A DNA stretch of 64,000 nt from Canna indica (GCA_034359265.1 CP136896.1:36012001-36076000); one strand, 5' to 3'. Shown: positions 11,629 to 24,865, numbered from the stretch's first letter. A program made the numbers and translations. Notes: generated from the letters alone by a model not told the origin.

Positions 11629-12919
11629 GAGTCGCTCGGGACTCAGATTATAGGGCGTTTCGAGCCGATACCCCGAAGTTCAATCAGTCGGCATCGTTCA
11701 AGATCTATTCGAAAAAACATGCAATTCTTTGCATTAGTCTATCAAAAATAACTTGATTAACAACTTCTCCCATCACAGTGAATGTTATGGAGTCGCTCGG
11801 GACTCTGATTACAGGGCGTTTCGAGCCGATGCACCGAAGTTCAATCAGTCTGCTTCGTTCAAGATTCGATTCGAAAAATAGTGCAATTCTGTGCATTAGT
11901 CTGTCAAGAATAACTCGATTAACAACTTCTCCCATCGCAGTGAATGTTCTGGAGTCGCTCGGTACTCAGATTACTTGGCGTTTCGAGCCGATACCCCGAA
12001 GTTCAATCAGTCGGCCTCGTTCAAAATCAATTCGAAAAATCGTGCAATTCTTTGCATTAGTCTATCAAAAATAACTCGATTAACAACTTCTCCCATCACA
12101 GTGAATGTTCTGGAGTCGCCCGGGACTCAGATTACAGGGCGTTTCGAGCCGATACCCCGAAGTTCAATCAGTCGGCATCGTTCAAGATCTATTCGAAAAA
12201 GCATGCAATTCTTTGCATTAGTCTGTCAAAAATAACTCGATTAACAACTTCTCCCATCACAGTGAATGTTCTGGAGTCGCTCGGGACTCAGATTACATGG
12301 CGTTTCGAGCCGATACCCCGAAGTACAATCAGTCGACATCGTTCAAGATCTATTTGAAAAATCATGCAATTCTTTGCATTAGTCTGTCAAAAATAACTCG
12401 ATTAACAACTTCTCCCATCACAGTGAATGTTCTGGAGTCGCTCGGGACTCAGATTACAGGGCGTTTCGAGCCGATACCCCGAAGTTCAATCAGTCTGCTT
12501 TGTTCAAGATTCTATTCGAAAAATAGTGCAATTCTGTGCATTAGTCTGTCGAGAATAACTCGATTAACAATTTCTCCCATCGCAGTGAATGTTCTGGAGT
12601 CGCTCGGGACTCAGATTACAGGGCGTTTCGAGCCGATACCCCGAAGTTCAATCAGTCTGCTTCGTTCAAGATTCTATTCGAAAAATAGTGCAATTCTGTG
12701 CATTAGTCTGTCGAGAATAACTCGATTAACAAATTCTCCCATCGCAGTGAATGTTCTGGAGTCGCTCGGTACTCAGATTACTGGGCGTTTCGAGCCGATA
12801 CCCCGAAGTTCAATCAGTCGACCTCGTTCAAAATCAATTCGATAAATCGTGCAATTCTTTGCATTAGTCTGTCAAAAATAACTCGATTAACAACTTCTCC
12901 CATCACAGTGAATGTTCTG
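11629..12919. repeat. Canonical 8-mer HOR, A-B-C-D-E-F-F-G
   Basis: A 11629, B 11790, C 11952, D 12113, E 12274, F 12435, F 12597 and G 12759 total 1291 bp. Private variants are gatgcaccg in B (about 11830) and ttacttggcg in C. The latter creates a chance in-frame ATG-like context in the opposite phase but no gene. Confidence 0.92.
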
Positions 12920-14210
12920 GAGTCGCTCGGGACTCAGATTACAGGGCGTTTCGAGCCGATACCCCGAAGTTCAATCAGTCGGCATCGTTCAAGATCTATT
13001 CGAAAAAACATGCAATTCTTTGCATTAGTCTATCAAAAATAACTTGATTAACAACTTCTCCCATCACAGTGAATGTTATGGAGTCGCTCGGGACTCTGAT
13101 TACAGGGCGTTTCGAGCCGATACACCGAAGTTCAATCAGTCTGCTTCGTTCAAGATTCGATTCGAAAAATAGTGCAATTATGTGCATTAGTTTGTCAAGA
13201 ATAACTCGATTAACAACTTCTCCCATCGCAGTGAATGTTTTGGAGTCGCTCGGTACTCAGATTACTGGGCGTTTCGAGCCGATACCCCGAAGTTCAATCA
13301 GTCGGCCTCGTTCAAAATCAATTCGAAAAATCGTGCAATTCTTTGCATTAGTCTATCAAAAATAACTCGATTAACAACTTCTCCCATCACAGTGAATGTT
13401 CTGGAGTCGCCCGGGACTCAGATTACAGGGCGTTTCGAGCCGATACCCCGAAGTTCAATCAGTCGGCATCGTTCAAGATCTATTCGAAAAAGCATGCAAT
13501 TCTTTGCATTAGTCTGTCAAAAATAACTCGATTAACAACTTCTCCCATCACAGTGAATGTTCTGGAGTCGCTCGGGACTCAGATTATAGGGCGTTTCGAG
13601 CCGATACCCCGAAGTTCAATCAGTCGGCATCGTTCAAGATCTATTTGAAAAATCATGCAATTCTTTGCATTAGTCTGTCAAAAATAACTCGATTAACAAC
13701 TTCTCCCATCACAGTGAATGTTCTGGAGTCGCTCGGGACTCAGATTACAGGGCGTTTCGAGCCGATACCCCGAAGTTCAATCAGTCTGCTTTGTTCAAGA
13801 TTCTATTCGAAAAATAGTGCAATTCTGTGCATTAGTCTGTCGAGAATAACTCGATTAACAATTTCTCCCATCGCAGTGAATGTTCTGGAGTCGCTCGGGA
13901 CTCAGATTACAGGGCGTTTCGAGCCGATACCCCGAAGTTCAATTAGTCTGCTTCGTTCAAGATTCTATTCGAAAAATAGTGCAATTCTGTGCATTAGTCT
14001 GTCGAGAATAACTCGATTAACAAATTCTCCCATCGCAGTGAATGTTCTGGAGTCGCTCGGTACTCAGATTACTGGGCGTTTCGAGCCGATACCCCGAAGT
14101 TCAATCAGTCGACCTCGTTCAAAATCAATTCGATAAATTGTGCAATTCTTTGCATTAGTCTGTCAAAAATAACTCGATTAACAACTTCTCCCATCACAGT
14201 GAATGTTCTG
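12920..14210. repeat. Canonical 8-mer HOR, A-B-C-D-E'-F-F-G
   Basis: A 12920, B 13081, C 13243, D 13404, E' 13565, F 13726, F 13888 and G 14050 total 1291 bp. B carries agtttgtc, shared with the units at 14696 and 22284. The second F carries aattagtctg (13944), also found at 15720, 17335 and 23308. These markers trace one lineage. Confidence 0.92.
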
Positions 14211-14695
14211 GAGTCGCTCGGGACTCAGATTACAGGGCGTTTCGAGCCGATACCCCGAAGTTCAATCAGTCTGCTTTGTTCAAGATTCTATTCGAAAAAT
14301 AGTGCAATTCTGTGCATTAGTCTGTCGAGAATAACTCGATTAACAATTTCTCCCATCGCAGTGAATGTTCTGGAGTCGCTCGGGACTCAGATTACAGGGC
14401 GTTTCGAGCCGATACCCCGAAGTTCAATCAGTCTGCTTCGTTCAAGATTCTATTCGAAAAATAGTGCAATTCTGTGCATTAGTCTGTCGAGAATAACTCG
14501 ATTAACAAATTCTCCCATCGCAGTGAATGTTCTGGAGTCGCTCGGTACTCAGATTACTGGGCGTTTCGAGCCGATACCCCGAAGTTCAATCAGTCGACCT
14601 CGTTCAAAATCAATTCGATAAATCGTGCAATTCTTTGCATTAGTCTGTCAAAAATAACTCGATTAACAACTTCTCCCATCACAGTGAATGTTCTG
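14211..14695. repeat. Partial unit, F-F-G (3-mer)
   Basis: F 14211, F 14373 and G 14535 total 485 bp. It follows a complete G directly, so A to E are missing. The F pair (tgctttg first, aacaaattctcc last) matches the end of the flanking 8-mers, consistent with an F-F-G duplication or the remnant of a deleted unit. Confidence 0.9.
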
Positions 14696-15986
14696 GAGTC
14701 GCTCGGGACTCAGATTACAGGGCGTTTCGAGCCGATACCCCGAAGTTCAATCAGTCGGCATCGTTCAAGATCTATTCGAAAAAACATGCAATTCTTTGCA
14801 TTAGTCTATCAAAAATAACTTGATTAACAACTTCTCCCATCACAGTGAATGTTATGGAGTCGCTCGGGACTCTGATTACAGGGCGTTTCGAGCCGATACA
14901 CCGAAGTTCAATCAGTCTGCTTCGTTCAAGATTCGATTCGAAAAATAGTGCAATTATGTGCATTAGTTTGTCAAGAATAACTCGATTAACAACTTCTCCC
15001 ATCGCAGTGAATGTTTTGGAGTCGCTCGGTACTCAGATTACTGGGCGTTTCGAGCCGATACCCCGAAGTTCAATCAGTCGGCCTCGTTCAAAATCAATTC
15101 GAAAAATCGTGCAATTCTTTGCATTAGTCTATCAAAAATAACTCGATTAACAACTTCTCCCATCACAGTGAATGTTCTGGAGTCGCCCGGGACTCAGATT
15201 ACAGGGCGTTTCGAGCCGATACCCCGAAGTTCAATCAGTCGGCATCGTTCAAGATCTATTCGAAAAAGCATGCAATTCTTTGCATTAGTCTGTCAAAAAT
15301 AACTCGATTAACAACTTCTCCCATCACAGTGAATGTTCTGGAGTCGCTCGGGACTCAGATTATAGGGCGTTTCGAGCCGATACCCCGAAGTTCAATCAGT
15401 CGGCATCGTTCAAGATCTATTTGAAAAATCATGCAATTCTTTGCATTAGTCTGTCAAAAATAACTCGATTAACAACTTCTCCCATCACAGTGAATGTTCT
15501 GGAGTCGCTCGGGACTCAGATTACAGGGCGTTTCGAGCCGATACCCCGAAGTTCAATCAGTCTGCTTTGTTCAAGATTCTATTCGAAAAATAGTGCAATT
15601 CTGTGCATTAGTCTGTCGAGAATAACTCGATTAACAATTTCTCCCATCGCAGTGAATGTTCTGGAGTCGCTCGGGACTCAGATTACAGGGCGTTTCGAGC
15701 CGATACCCCGAAGTTCAATTAGTCTGCTTCGTTCAAGATTCTATTCGAAAAATAGTGCAATTCTGTGCATTAGTCTGTCGAGAATAACTCGATTAACAAA
15801 TTCTCCCATCGCAGTGAATGTTCTGGAGTCGCTCGGTACTCAGATTACTGGGCGTTTCGAGCTGATACCCCGAAGTTCAATCAGTCGACCTCGTTCAAAA
15901 TCAATTCGATAAATCGTGCAATTCTTTGCATTAGTCTGTCAAAAATAACTCGATTAACAACTTCTCCCATCACAGTGAATGTTCTG
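14696..15986. repeat. Canonical 8-mer HOR, A-B-C-D-E'-F-F-G
   Basis: A 14696, B 14857, C 15019, D 15180, E' 15341, F 15502, F 15664 and G 15826 total 1291 bp. It is a close relative of 22284-23574 at a 7,588-bp offset. G carries gagctgat at 15863, shared with 17478. Confidence 0.92.
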
Positions 15987-17601
15987 GAGTCGCTCGGGAC
16001 TCAGATTACAGGGCGTTTCGAGCCGATACCCCGAAGTTCAATCAGTGGGCATCGTTCAAGATCTATTCGAAAAAACATGCAATTCTTTGCATTAGTCTAT
16101 CAAAAATAACTTGATTAACAACTTCTCCCATCACAGTGAATGTTATGGAGTCGCTCGGGACTCTGATTACAGGGCGTTTCGAGCCGATACACCGAAGTTC
16201 AATCAGTCTGCTTTGTTCAAGATTCGATTCGAAAAATAGTGCAATTATGTGCATTAGTCTGTCAAGAATAACTCGATTAACAACTTCTCCCATCGCAGTG
16301 AATGTTTTGGAGTCGCTCGGTACTCAGATTACTGGGCGTTTCGAGCCGATACCCCGAAGTTCAATCAGTCGGCCTCGTTCAAAATCAATTCGAAAAATCG
16401 TGCAATTCTTTGCATTAGTCTATCAAAAATAACTCGATTAACAACTTCTCCCATCACAGTGAATGTTCTGGAGTCGCCCGGGACTCAGATTACAGGGCGT
16501 TTCGAGCCGATACCCCGAAGTTCAATCAGTCGGCATCGTTCAAGATCTATTCGAAAAAGCATGCAATTCTTTGCATTAGTCTGTCAAAAATAACTCGATT
16601 AACAACTTCTCCCATCACAGTGAATGTTCTGGAGTCGCTCGGGACTCTGATTATAGGGCGTTTCGAGCCGATACCCCGAAGTTCAATTAGTCGGCATCGT
16701 TCAAGATCTATTCGAAAAATCATGCAATTCTTTGCATTAGTCTGTCAAAAATAACTCGATTAACAACTTCTCCCATCACAGTGAATGTTCTGGAGTCGCT
16801 CGGGACTCAGATTACAGGGCGTTTCGAGCCGATACCCCGAAGTTCAATCAGTCTGCTTCGTTCAAGATTCTATTCGAAAAATAGTGCAATTCTGTGCATT
16901 AGTCTGTCGAGAATAACTCGATTAACAATTTCTCCCATCGCAGTGAATGTTCTGGAGTCGCTCGGGACTCAGATTACAGGGCGTTTCGAGCCGATACCCC
17001 GAAGTTCAATCAGTCTGCTTCGTTCAAGATTCTATTCGAAAAATAGTGCAATTCTGTGCATTAGTCTGTCGAGAATAACTCGATTAACAAATTCTCCCAT
17101 CACAGTGAATGTTCTGGAGTCGCTCGGGACTCAGATTACAGGGCGTTTCGAGCCGATACCCCGAAGTTCAATCAGTCTGCTTTGTTCAAGATTCTATTCG
17201 AAAAATAGTGCAATTCTGTGCATTAGTCTGTCGAGAATAACTCGATTAACAATTTCTCCCATCGCAGTGAATGTTCTGGAGTCGCTCGGGACTCAGATTA
17301 CAGGGCGTTTCGAGCCGATACCCCGAAGTTCAATTAGTCTGCTTCGTTCAAGATTCTATTCGAAAAATAGTGCAATTCTGTGCATTAGTCTGTCGAGAAT
17401 AACTCGATTAACAAATTCTCCCATCGCAGTGAATGTTCTGGAGTCGCTCGGTACTCAGATTACTGGGCGTTTCGAGCTGATACCCCGAAGTTCAATCAGT
17501 CGACCTCGTTCAAAATCAATTCGATAAATCGTGCAATTCTTTGCATTAGTCTGTCAAAAATAACTCGATTAACAACTTCTCCCATCACAGTGAATGTTCT
17601 G
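15987..17601. repeat. 10-mer, A-B-C-D-X-F(x4)-G
   Basis: A 15987 (agtgggcatc), B 16148, C 16310, D 16471, X 16632, F 16793, F 16955, F 17117, F 17279 and G 17441 total 1615 bp. X is a mosaic: a B-like gactctgatta start, then E'-like ttatagggcg, then ctattcgaaaaatcatgc. The F order (tgcttcg, tgcttcg, tgctttg, tgcttcg) looks like two F pairs placed end to end. Confidence 0.88.
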
Positions 17602-18892
17602 GAGTCGCTCGGGACTCAGATTACAGGGCGTTTCGAGCCGATACCCCGAAGTTCAATCAGTGGGCATCGTTCAAGATCTATTCGAAAAAACATGCAATTC
17701 TTTGCATTAGTCTATCAAAAATAACTTGATTAACAACTTCTCCCATCACAGTGAATGTTATGGAGTCGCTCGGGACTCTGATTACAGGGCGTTTCGAGCC
17801 GATACACCGAAGTTCAATCAGTCTGCTTTGTTCAAGATTCGATTCGAAAAATAGTGCAATTATGTGCATTAGTCTGTCAAGAATAACTCGATTAACAACT
17901 TCTCCCATCGCAGTGAATGTTTTGGAGTCGCTCGGTACTCAGATTACTGGGCGTTTCGAGCCGATACCCCGAAGTTCAATCAGTCGGCCTCGTTCAAAAT
18001 CAATTCGAAAAATCGTGCAATTCTTTGCATTAGTCTATCAAAAATAACTCGATTAACAACTTCTCCCATCACAGTGAATGTTCTGGAGTCGCCCGGGACT
18101 CAGATTACAGGGCGTTTCGAGCCGATACCCCGAAGTTCAATCAGTCGGCATCGTTCAAGATCTATTCGAAAAAGCATGCAATTCTTTGCATTAGTCTGTC
18201 AAAAATAACTCGATTAACAACTTCTCCCATCACAGTGAATGTTCTGGAGTCGCTCGGGACTCAGATTATAGGGCGTTTCGAGCCGATACCCCGAAGTTCA
18301 ATTAGTCGGCATCGTTCAAGATCTATTTGAAAAATCATGCAATTCTTTGCATTAGTCTGTCAAAAATAACTCGATTAACAACTTCTCCCATCACAGTGAA
18401 TGTTCTGGAGTCGCTCGGGACTCAGATTACAGGGCGTTTCGAGCCGATACCCCGAAGTTCAATCAGTCTGCTTTGTTCAAGATTCTATTCGAAAAATAGT
18501 GCAATTCTGTGCATTAGTCTGTCGAGAATAACTCGATTAACAATTTCTCCCATCGCAGTGAATGTTCTGGAGTCGCTCGGGACTCAGATTACAGGGCGTT
18601 TCGAGCCGATACCCCGAAGTTCAATCAGTCTGCTTCGTTCAAGATTCTATTCGAAAAATAGTGCAATTCTGTGCATTAGTCTGTCGAGAATAACTCGATT
18701 AACAAATTCTCCCATCGCAGTGAATGTTCTGGAGTCGCTCGGTACTCAGATTACTGGGCGTTTCGAGCCGATACCCCGAAGTTCAATCAGTCGACCTCGT
18801 TCAAAATCAATTCGATAAATCGTGCAATTCTTTGCATTAGTCTGTCAAAAATAACTCGATTAACAACTTCTCCCATCACAGTGAATGTTCTG
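17602..18892. repeat. Canonical 8-mer HOR, A-B-C-D-E'-F-F-G
   Basis: A 17602, B 17763, C 17925, D 18086, E' 18247, F 18408, F 18570 and G 18732 total 1291 bp. A has the agtgggcatc variant (17662), exactly 1,615 bp from the same variant at 16047, so A and B here are a tandem duplicate of the previous unit. Confidence 0.92.
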
Positions 18893-20183
18893 GAGTCGCT
18901 CGGGACTCAGATTACAGGGCGTTTCGAGCCGATACCCCGAAGTTCAATCAGTCGGCATCGTTCAAGATCTATTCGAAAAAACATGCAATTCTTTGCATTA
19001 GTCTATCAAAAATAACTTGATTAACAACTTCTCCCATCACAGTGAATGTTATGGAGTCGCTCGGGACTCTGATTACAGGGCGTTTCGAGCCGATACACCG
19101 AAGTTCAATCAGTCTGCTTCGTTCAAGATTCGATTCGAAAAATAGTGCAATTCTGTGCATTAGTCTGTCAAGAATAACTCGATTAACAACTTCTCCCATC
19201 GCAGTGAATGTTCTGGAGTCGCTCGGTACTCAGATTACTGGGCGTTTCGAGCCGATACCCCGAAGTTCAATCAGTCGGCCTCGTTCAAAATCAATTCGAA
19301 AAATCGTGCAATTCTTTGCATTAGTCTATCAAAAATAACTCGATTAACAACTTCTCCCATCACAGTGAATGTTCTGGAGTCGCCCGGGACTCAGATTACA
19401 GGGCATTTCGAGCCGATACCCCGAAGTTCAATCAGTCGGCATCGTTCAAGATCTATTCGAAAAAGCATGCAATTCTTTGCATTAGTCTGTCAAAAATAAC
19501 TCGATTAACAACTTCTCCCATCACAGTGAATGTTCTGGAGTCGCTCGGGACTCAGATTACATGGCGTTTCGAGCCGATACCCCGAAGTACAATCAGTCGA
19601 CATCGTTCAAGATCTATTTGAAAAATCATGCAATTCTTTGCATTAGTCTGTCAAAAATAACTCGATTAACAACTTCTCCCATCACAGTGAATGTTCTGGA
19701 GTCGCTCGGGACTCAGATTACAGGGCGTTTCGAGCCGATACCCCGAAGTTCAATCAGTCTGCTTTGTTCAAGATTCTATTCGAAAAATAGTGCAATTCTG
19801 TGCATTAGTCTGTCGAGAATAACTCGATTAACAATTTCTCCCATCGCAGTGAATGTTCTGGAGTCGCTCGGGACTCAGATTACAGGGCGTTTCGAGCCGA
19901 TACCCCGAAGTTCAATCAGTCTGCTTCGTTCAAGATTCTATTCGAAAAATAGTGCAATTCTGTGCATTAGTCTGTCGAGAATAACTCGATTAACAAATTC
20001 TCCCATCGCAGTGAATGTTCTGGAGTCGCTCGGTACTCAGATTACTGGGCGTTTCGAGCCGATACCCCGAAGTTCAATCAGTCGGCCTCGTTCAAAATCA
20101 ATTCGAAAAATCGTGCAATTCTTTGCATTAGTCTATCAAAAATAACTCGATTAACAACTTCTCCCATCACAGTGAATGTTCTG
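18893..20183. repeat. 8-mer ending in C, A-B-C-D-E-F-F-C
   Basis: A 18893, B 19054, C 19216, D 19377, E 19538, F 19699, F 19861 and a C-like monomer at 20023 (cggcctcg, gtctatc) total 1291 bp. D carries gggcatttcg (19405), which recurs at 25378 and 42654. C in place of G at the end repeats the arrangement at 10013, 10,010 bp away. Confidence 0.9.
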
Positions 20184-21638
20184 GAGTCGCCCGGGACTCA
20201 GATTACAGGGCGTTTCGAGCCGATACCCCGAAGTTCAATCAGTCGGCATTGTTCAAGATCTATTCGAAAAAGCATGCAATTCTTTGCATTAGTCTGTCAA
20301 AAATAACTCGATTAACAACTTCTCCCATCACAGTGAATGTTCTGGAGTCGCTCGGGACTCAGATTACATGGCGTTTCGAGCCGATACCCCGAAGTACAAT
20401 CAGTCGACATCGTTCAAGATCTATTTGAAAAATCATGCAATTCTTTGCATTAGTCTGTCAAAAATAACTCGATTAACAACTTCTCCCATCACAGTGAATG
20501 TTCTGGAGTCGCTCGGGACTCAGATTACAGGGCGTTTCGAGCCGATACCCCGAAGTTCAATCAGTCTGCTTCGTTCAAGATTCTATTCGAAAAATAGTGC
20601 AATTCTGTGCATTAGTCTGTCGAGAATAACTCGATTAACAATTTCTCCCATCGCAGTGAATGTTCTGGAGTCGCTCGGGACTCAGATTACAGGGCGTTTC
20701 AAGCCGATACCCCGAAGTTCAATCAGTCTGCTTCGTTCAAGATTCTATTCGAAAAATAGTGCAATTTTGTGCATTAGTCTGTCGAGAATAACTCGATTAA
20801 CAATTTCTCCCATCGCAGTGAATGTTCTGGAGTCGCTCGGGACTCAGATTACAGGGCGTTTCGAGCCGATACCCCGAAGTTCAATCAGTCTGCTTTGTTC
20901 AAGATTCTATTCGAAAAATAGTGCAATTCTGTGCATTAGTCTGTCGAGAATAACTCGATTAACAATTTCTCCCATCGCAGTGAATGTTCTTGAGTCGCTC
21001 GGGACTCAGATTACAGGGCGTTTCGAGCCGATACCCCGAAGTTCAATCAGTCTGCTTCGTTCAAGATTCTATTCGAAAAATAGTGCAATTCTGTGCATTA
21101 GTCTGTCGAGAATAACTCGATTAACAATTTCTCCCATCGCAGTGAATGTTCTGGAGTCGCTCGGGACTCAGATTACAGGGCGTTTCGAGCCGATACCCCG
21201 AAGTTCAATCAGTCGGCTTCGTTCAAGATTCTATTCGAAAAATAGTGCAATTCTGTGCATTAGTCTGTCGAGAATAACTCGATTAACAATTTCTCCCATC
21301 GCAGTGAATGTTCTGGAGTCGCTCGGGACTCAGATTACAGGGCGTTTCGAGCCGATACCCCGAAGTTCAATCAGTCTGCTTCGTTCAAGATTCTATTCGA
21401 AAAATAGTGCAATTCTGTGCATTAGTCTGTCGAGAATAACTCGATTAACAATTTCTCCCATCGCAGTGAATGTTCTGGAGTCGCTCGGTATTCAGATTAC
21501 TGGGCGTTTCGAGCCGATAACCCGAAGTTCAATCAGTCGACCTCGTTCAAAATCAATTCGAAAAATCGTGCAATTCTTTGCATTAGTCTGTCAAAAATAA
21601 CTCGATTAACAACTTCTCCCATCACAGTGAATGTTCTG
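20184..21638. repeat. Expanded unit, D-E-F(x6)-G' (9-mer), copy 2
   Basis: D 20184 (cggcattg at 20250), E 20345, six F from 20506 to 21477, and G' 21478 total 1455 bp. Diagnostic variants at 20701, 20991 and 21215 match copy 1 at 10,010 bp. A private gcaattttg change lies near 20767. Confidence 0.92.
20506..21477. repeat. Homotypic F tract, 6 x 162 bp (duplicate)
   Basis: Same six-F run and variant order as 10496-11467, displaced by 10,010 bp, with few private changes. It was copied by long-range duplication rather than by independent F amplification. Confidence 0.92.
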
Positions 21639-22283
21639 GAGTCGCTCGGGACTCAGATTATAGGGCGTTTCGAGCCGATACCCCGAAGTTCAATCAGTCG
21701 GCATCGTTCAAGATCTATTCGAAAAAACATGCAATTCTTTGCATTAGTCTATCAAAAATAACTTGATTAACAACTTCTCCCATCACAGTGAATGTTATGG
21801 AGTCGCTCGGGACTCTGATTACAGGGCGTTTCGAGCCGATACACCGAAGTTCAATCAGTCTGCTTCGTTCAAGATTCGATTCGAAAAATAGTGCAATTCT
21901 GTGCATTAGTCTGTCAAGAATAACTCGATTAACAACTTCTCCCATCGCAGTGAATGTTCTGGAGTCGCTCGGTACTCAGATTACTGGGCGTTTCGAGCCG
22001 ATACCCCGAAGTTCAATCAGTCGGCCTCGTTCAAAATCAATTCGAAAAATCGTGCAATTCTTTGCATTAGTCTATCAAAAATAACTCGATTAACAACTTC
22101 TCCCATCACAGTGAATGTTCTGGAGTCGCCCGGGACTCAGATTACAGGGCGTTTCGAGCCGATACCCCGAAGTTCAATCAGTCGGCATCGTTCAAGATCT
22201 ATTCGAAAAAGCATGCAATTCTTTGCATTAGTCTGTCAAAAATAACTCGATTAACAACTTCTCCCATCACAGTGAATGTTATG
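21639..22283. repeat. Truncated HOR, A-B-C-D (4-mer)
   Basis: A 21639, B 21800, C 21962 and D 22123 total 645 bp. D ends gttatg, the ending typical of A, and is followed by another A at 22284. E, F and G are absent. This is the right boundary of the 10,010-bp duplication, and D looks like a D/A junction monomer. Confidence 0.88.
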
Positions 22284-23574
22284 GAGTCGCTCGGGACTCA
22301 GATTACAGGGCGTTTCGAGCCGATACCCCGAAGTTCAATCAGTCGGCATCGTTCAAGATCTATTCGAAAAAACATGCAATTCTTTGCATTAGTCTATCAA
22401 AAATAACTTGATTAACAACTTCTCCCATCACAGTAAATGTTATGGAGTCGCTCGGGACTCTGATTACAGGGCGTTTCGAGCCGATACACCGAAGTTCAAT
22501 CAGTCTGCTTCGTTCAAGATTCGATTCGAAAAATAGTGCAATTATGTGCATTAGTTTGTCAAGAATAACTCGATTAACAACTTCTCCCATCGCAGTGAAT
22601 GTTTTGGAGTCGCTCGGTACTCAGATTACTGGGCGTTTCGAGCCGATACCCCGAAGTTCAATCAGTCGGCCTCGTTCAAAATCAATTCGAAAAATCGTGC
22701 AATTCTTTGCATTAGTCTATCAAAAATAACTCGATTAACAACTTCTCCCATCACAGTGAATGTTCTGGAGTCGCCCGGGACTCAGATTACAGGGCGTTTC
22801 GAGCCGATACCCCGAAGTTCAATCAGTCGGCATCGTTCAAGATCTATTCGAAAAAGCATGCAATTCTTTGCATTAGTCTGTCAAAAATAACTCGATTAAC
22901 AACTTCTCCCATCACAGTGAATGTTCTGGAGTCGCTCGGGACTCAGATTATAGGGCGTTTCGAGCCGATACCCCGAAGTTCAATCAGTCGGCATCGTTCA
23001 AGATCTATTTGAAAAATCATGCAATTCTTTGCATTAGTCTGTCAAAAATAACTCGATTAACAACTTCTCCCATCACAGTGAATGTTCTGGAGTCGCTCGG
23101 GACTCAGATTACAGGGCGTTTCGAGCCGATACCCCGAAGTTCAATCAGTCTGCTTTGTTCAAGATTCTATTCGAAAAATAGTGCAATTCTGTGCATTAGT
23201 CTGTCGAGAATAACTCGATTAACAATTTCTCCCATCGCAGTGAATGTTCTGGAGTCGCTCGGGACTCAGATTACAGGGCGTTTCGAGCCGATACCCCGAA
23301 GTTCAATTAGTCTGCTTCGTTCAAGATTCTATTCGAAAAATAGTGCAATTCTGTGCATTAGTCTGTCGAGAATAACTCGATTAACAAATTCTCCCATCGC
23401 AGTGAATGTTCTGGAGTCGCTCGGTACTCAGATTACTGGGCGTTTCGAGCCGATACCCCGAAGTTCAATCAGTCGACCTCGTTCAAAATCAATTCGATAA
23501 ATCGTGCAATTCTTTGCATTAGTCTGTCAAAAATAACTCGATTAACAACTTCTCCCATCACAGTGAATGTTCTG
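22284..23574. repeat. Canonical 8-mer HOR, A-B-C-D-E'-F-F-G
   Basis: A 22284, B 22445, C 22607, D 22768, E' 22929, F 23090, F 23252 and G 23414 total 1291 bp. The agtttgtc marker in B and aattagtctg at 23308 tie it to 14696-15986 (offset 7,588). The A end has a private cacagtaaatg. Confidence 0.92.
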
Positions 23575-24865
23575 GAGTCGCTCGGGACTCAGATTACAGG
23601 GCGTTTCGAGCCGATACCCCGAAGTTCAATCAGTCGGCATCGTTCAAGATCTATTCGAAAAAACATGCAATTCTTTGCATTAGTCTATCAAAAATAACTT
23701 GATTAACAACTTCTCCCATCACAGTGAATGTTATGGAGTCGCTCGGGACTCTGATTACAGGGCGTTTCGAGCCGATACACCGAAGTTCAATCAGTCTGCT
23801 TTGTTCAAGATTCGATTCGAAAAATAGTGCAATTATGTGCATTAGTCTGTCAAGAATAACTCGATTAACAACTTCTCCCATCGCAGTGAATGTTTTGGAG
23901 TCGCTCGGTACTCAGATTACTGGGCGTTTCGAGCCGATACCCCGAAGTTCAATCAGTCGGCCTCGTTCAAAATCAATTCGAAAAATCGTGCAATTCTTTG
24001 CATTAGTCTATCAAAAATAACTCGATTAACAACTTCTCCCATCACAGTGAATGTTCTGGAGTCGCCCGGGACTCAGATTACAGGGCGTTTCGAGCCGATA
24101 CCCCGAAGTTCAATCAGTCGGCATCGTTCAAGATCTATTCGAAAAAGCATGCAATTCTTTGCATTAGTCTGTCAAAAATAACTCGATTAACAACTTCTCC
24201 CATCACAGTGAATGTTCTGGAGTCGCTCGGGACTCAGATTATAGGGCGTTTCGAGCCGATACCCCGAAGTTCAATCAGTCGGCATCGTTCAAGATCTATT
24301 TGAAAAATCATGCAATTCTTTGCATTAGTCTGTCAAAAATAACTCGATTAACAACTTCTCCCATCACAGTGAATGTTCTGGAGTCGCTCGGGACTCAGAT
24401 TACAGGGCGTTTCGAGCCGATACCCCGAAGTTCAATCAGTCTGCTTTGTTCAAGATTCTATTCGAAAAATAGTGCAATTCTGTGCATTAGTCTGTCGAGA
24501 ATAACTCGATTAACAATTTCTCCCATCGCAGTGAATGTTCTGGAGTCGCTCGGGACTCAGATTACAGGGCGTTTCGAGCCGATACCCCGAAGTTCAATCA
24601 GTCTGCTTCGTTCAAGATTCTATTCGAAAAATAGTGCAATTCTGTGCATTAGTCTGTCGAGAATAACTCGATTAACAAATTCTCCCATCGCAGTGAATGT
24701 TCTGGAGTCGCTCGGTACTCAGATTACTGGGCGTTTCGAGCCGATACCCCGAAGTTCAATCAGTCGACCTCGTTCAAAATCAATTCGATAAATCGTGCAA
24801 TTCTTTGCATTAGTCTGTCAAAAATAACTCGATTAACAACTTCTCCCATCACAGTGAATGTTCTG
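23575..24865. repeat. Canonical 8-mer HOR, A-B-C-D-E'-F-F-G
   Basis: A 23575, B 23736, C 23898, D 24059, E' 24220, F 24381, F 24543 and G 24705 total 1291 bp. B has the tgctttg form also seen in B at 16148 and 17763. The offset to the best match changes from 7,588 to 5,973 within this unit, so it is a mosaic. Confidence 0.9.
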
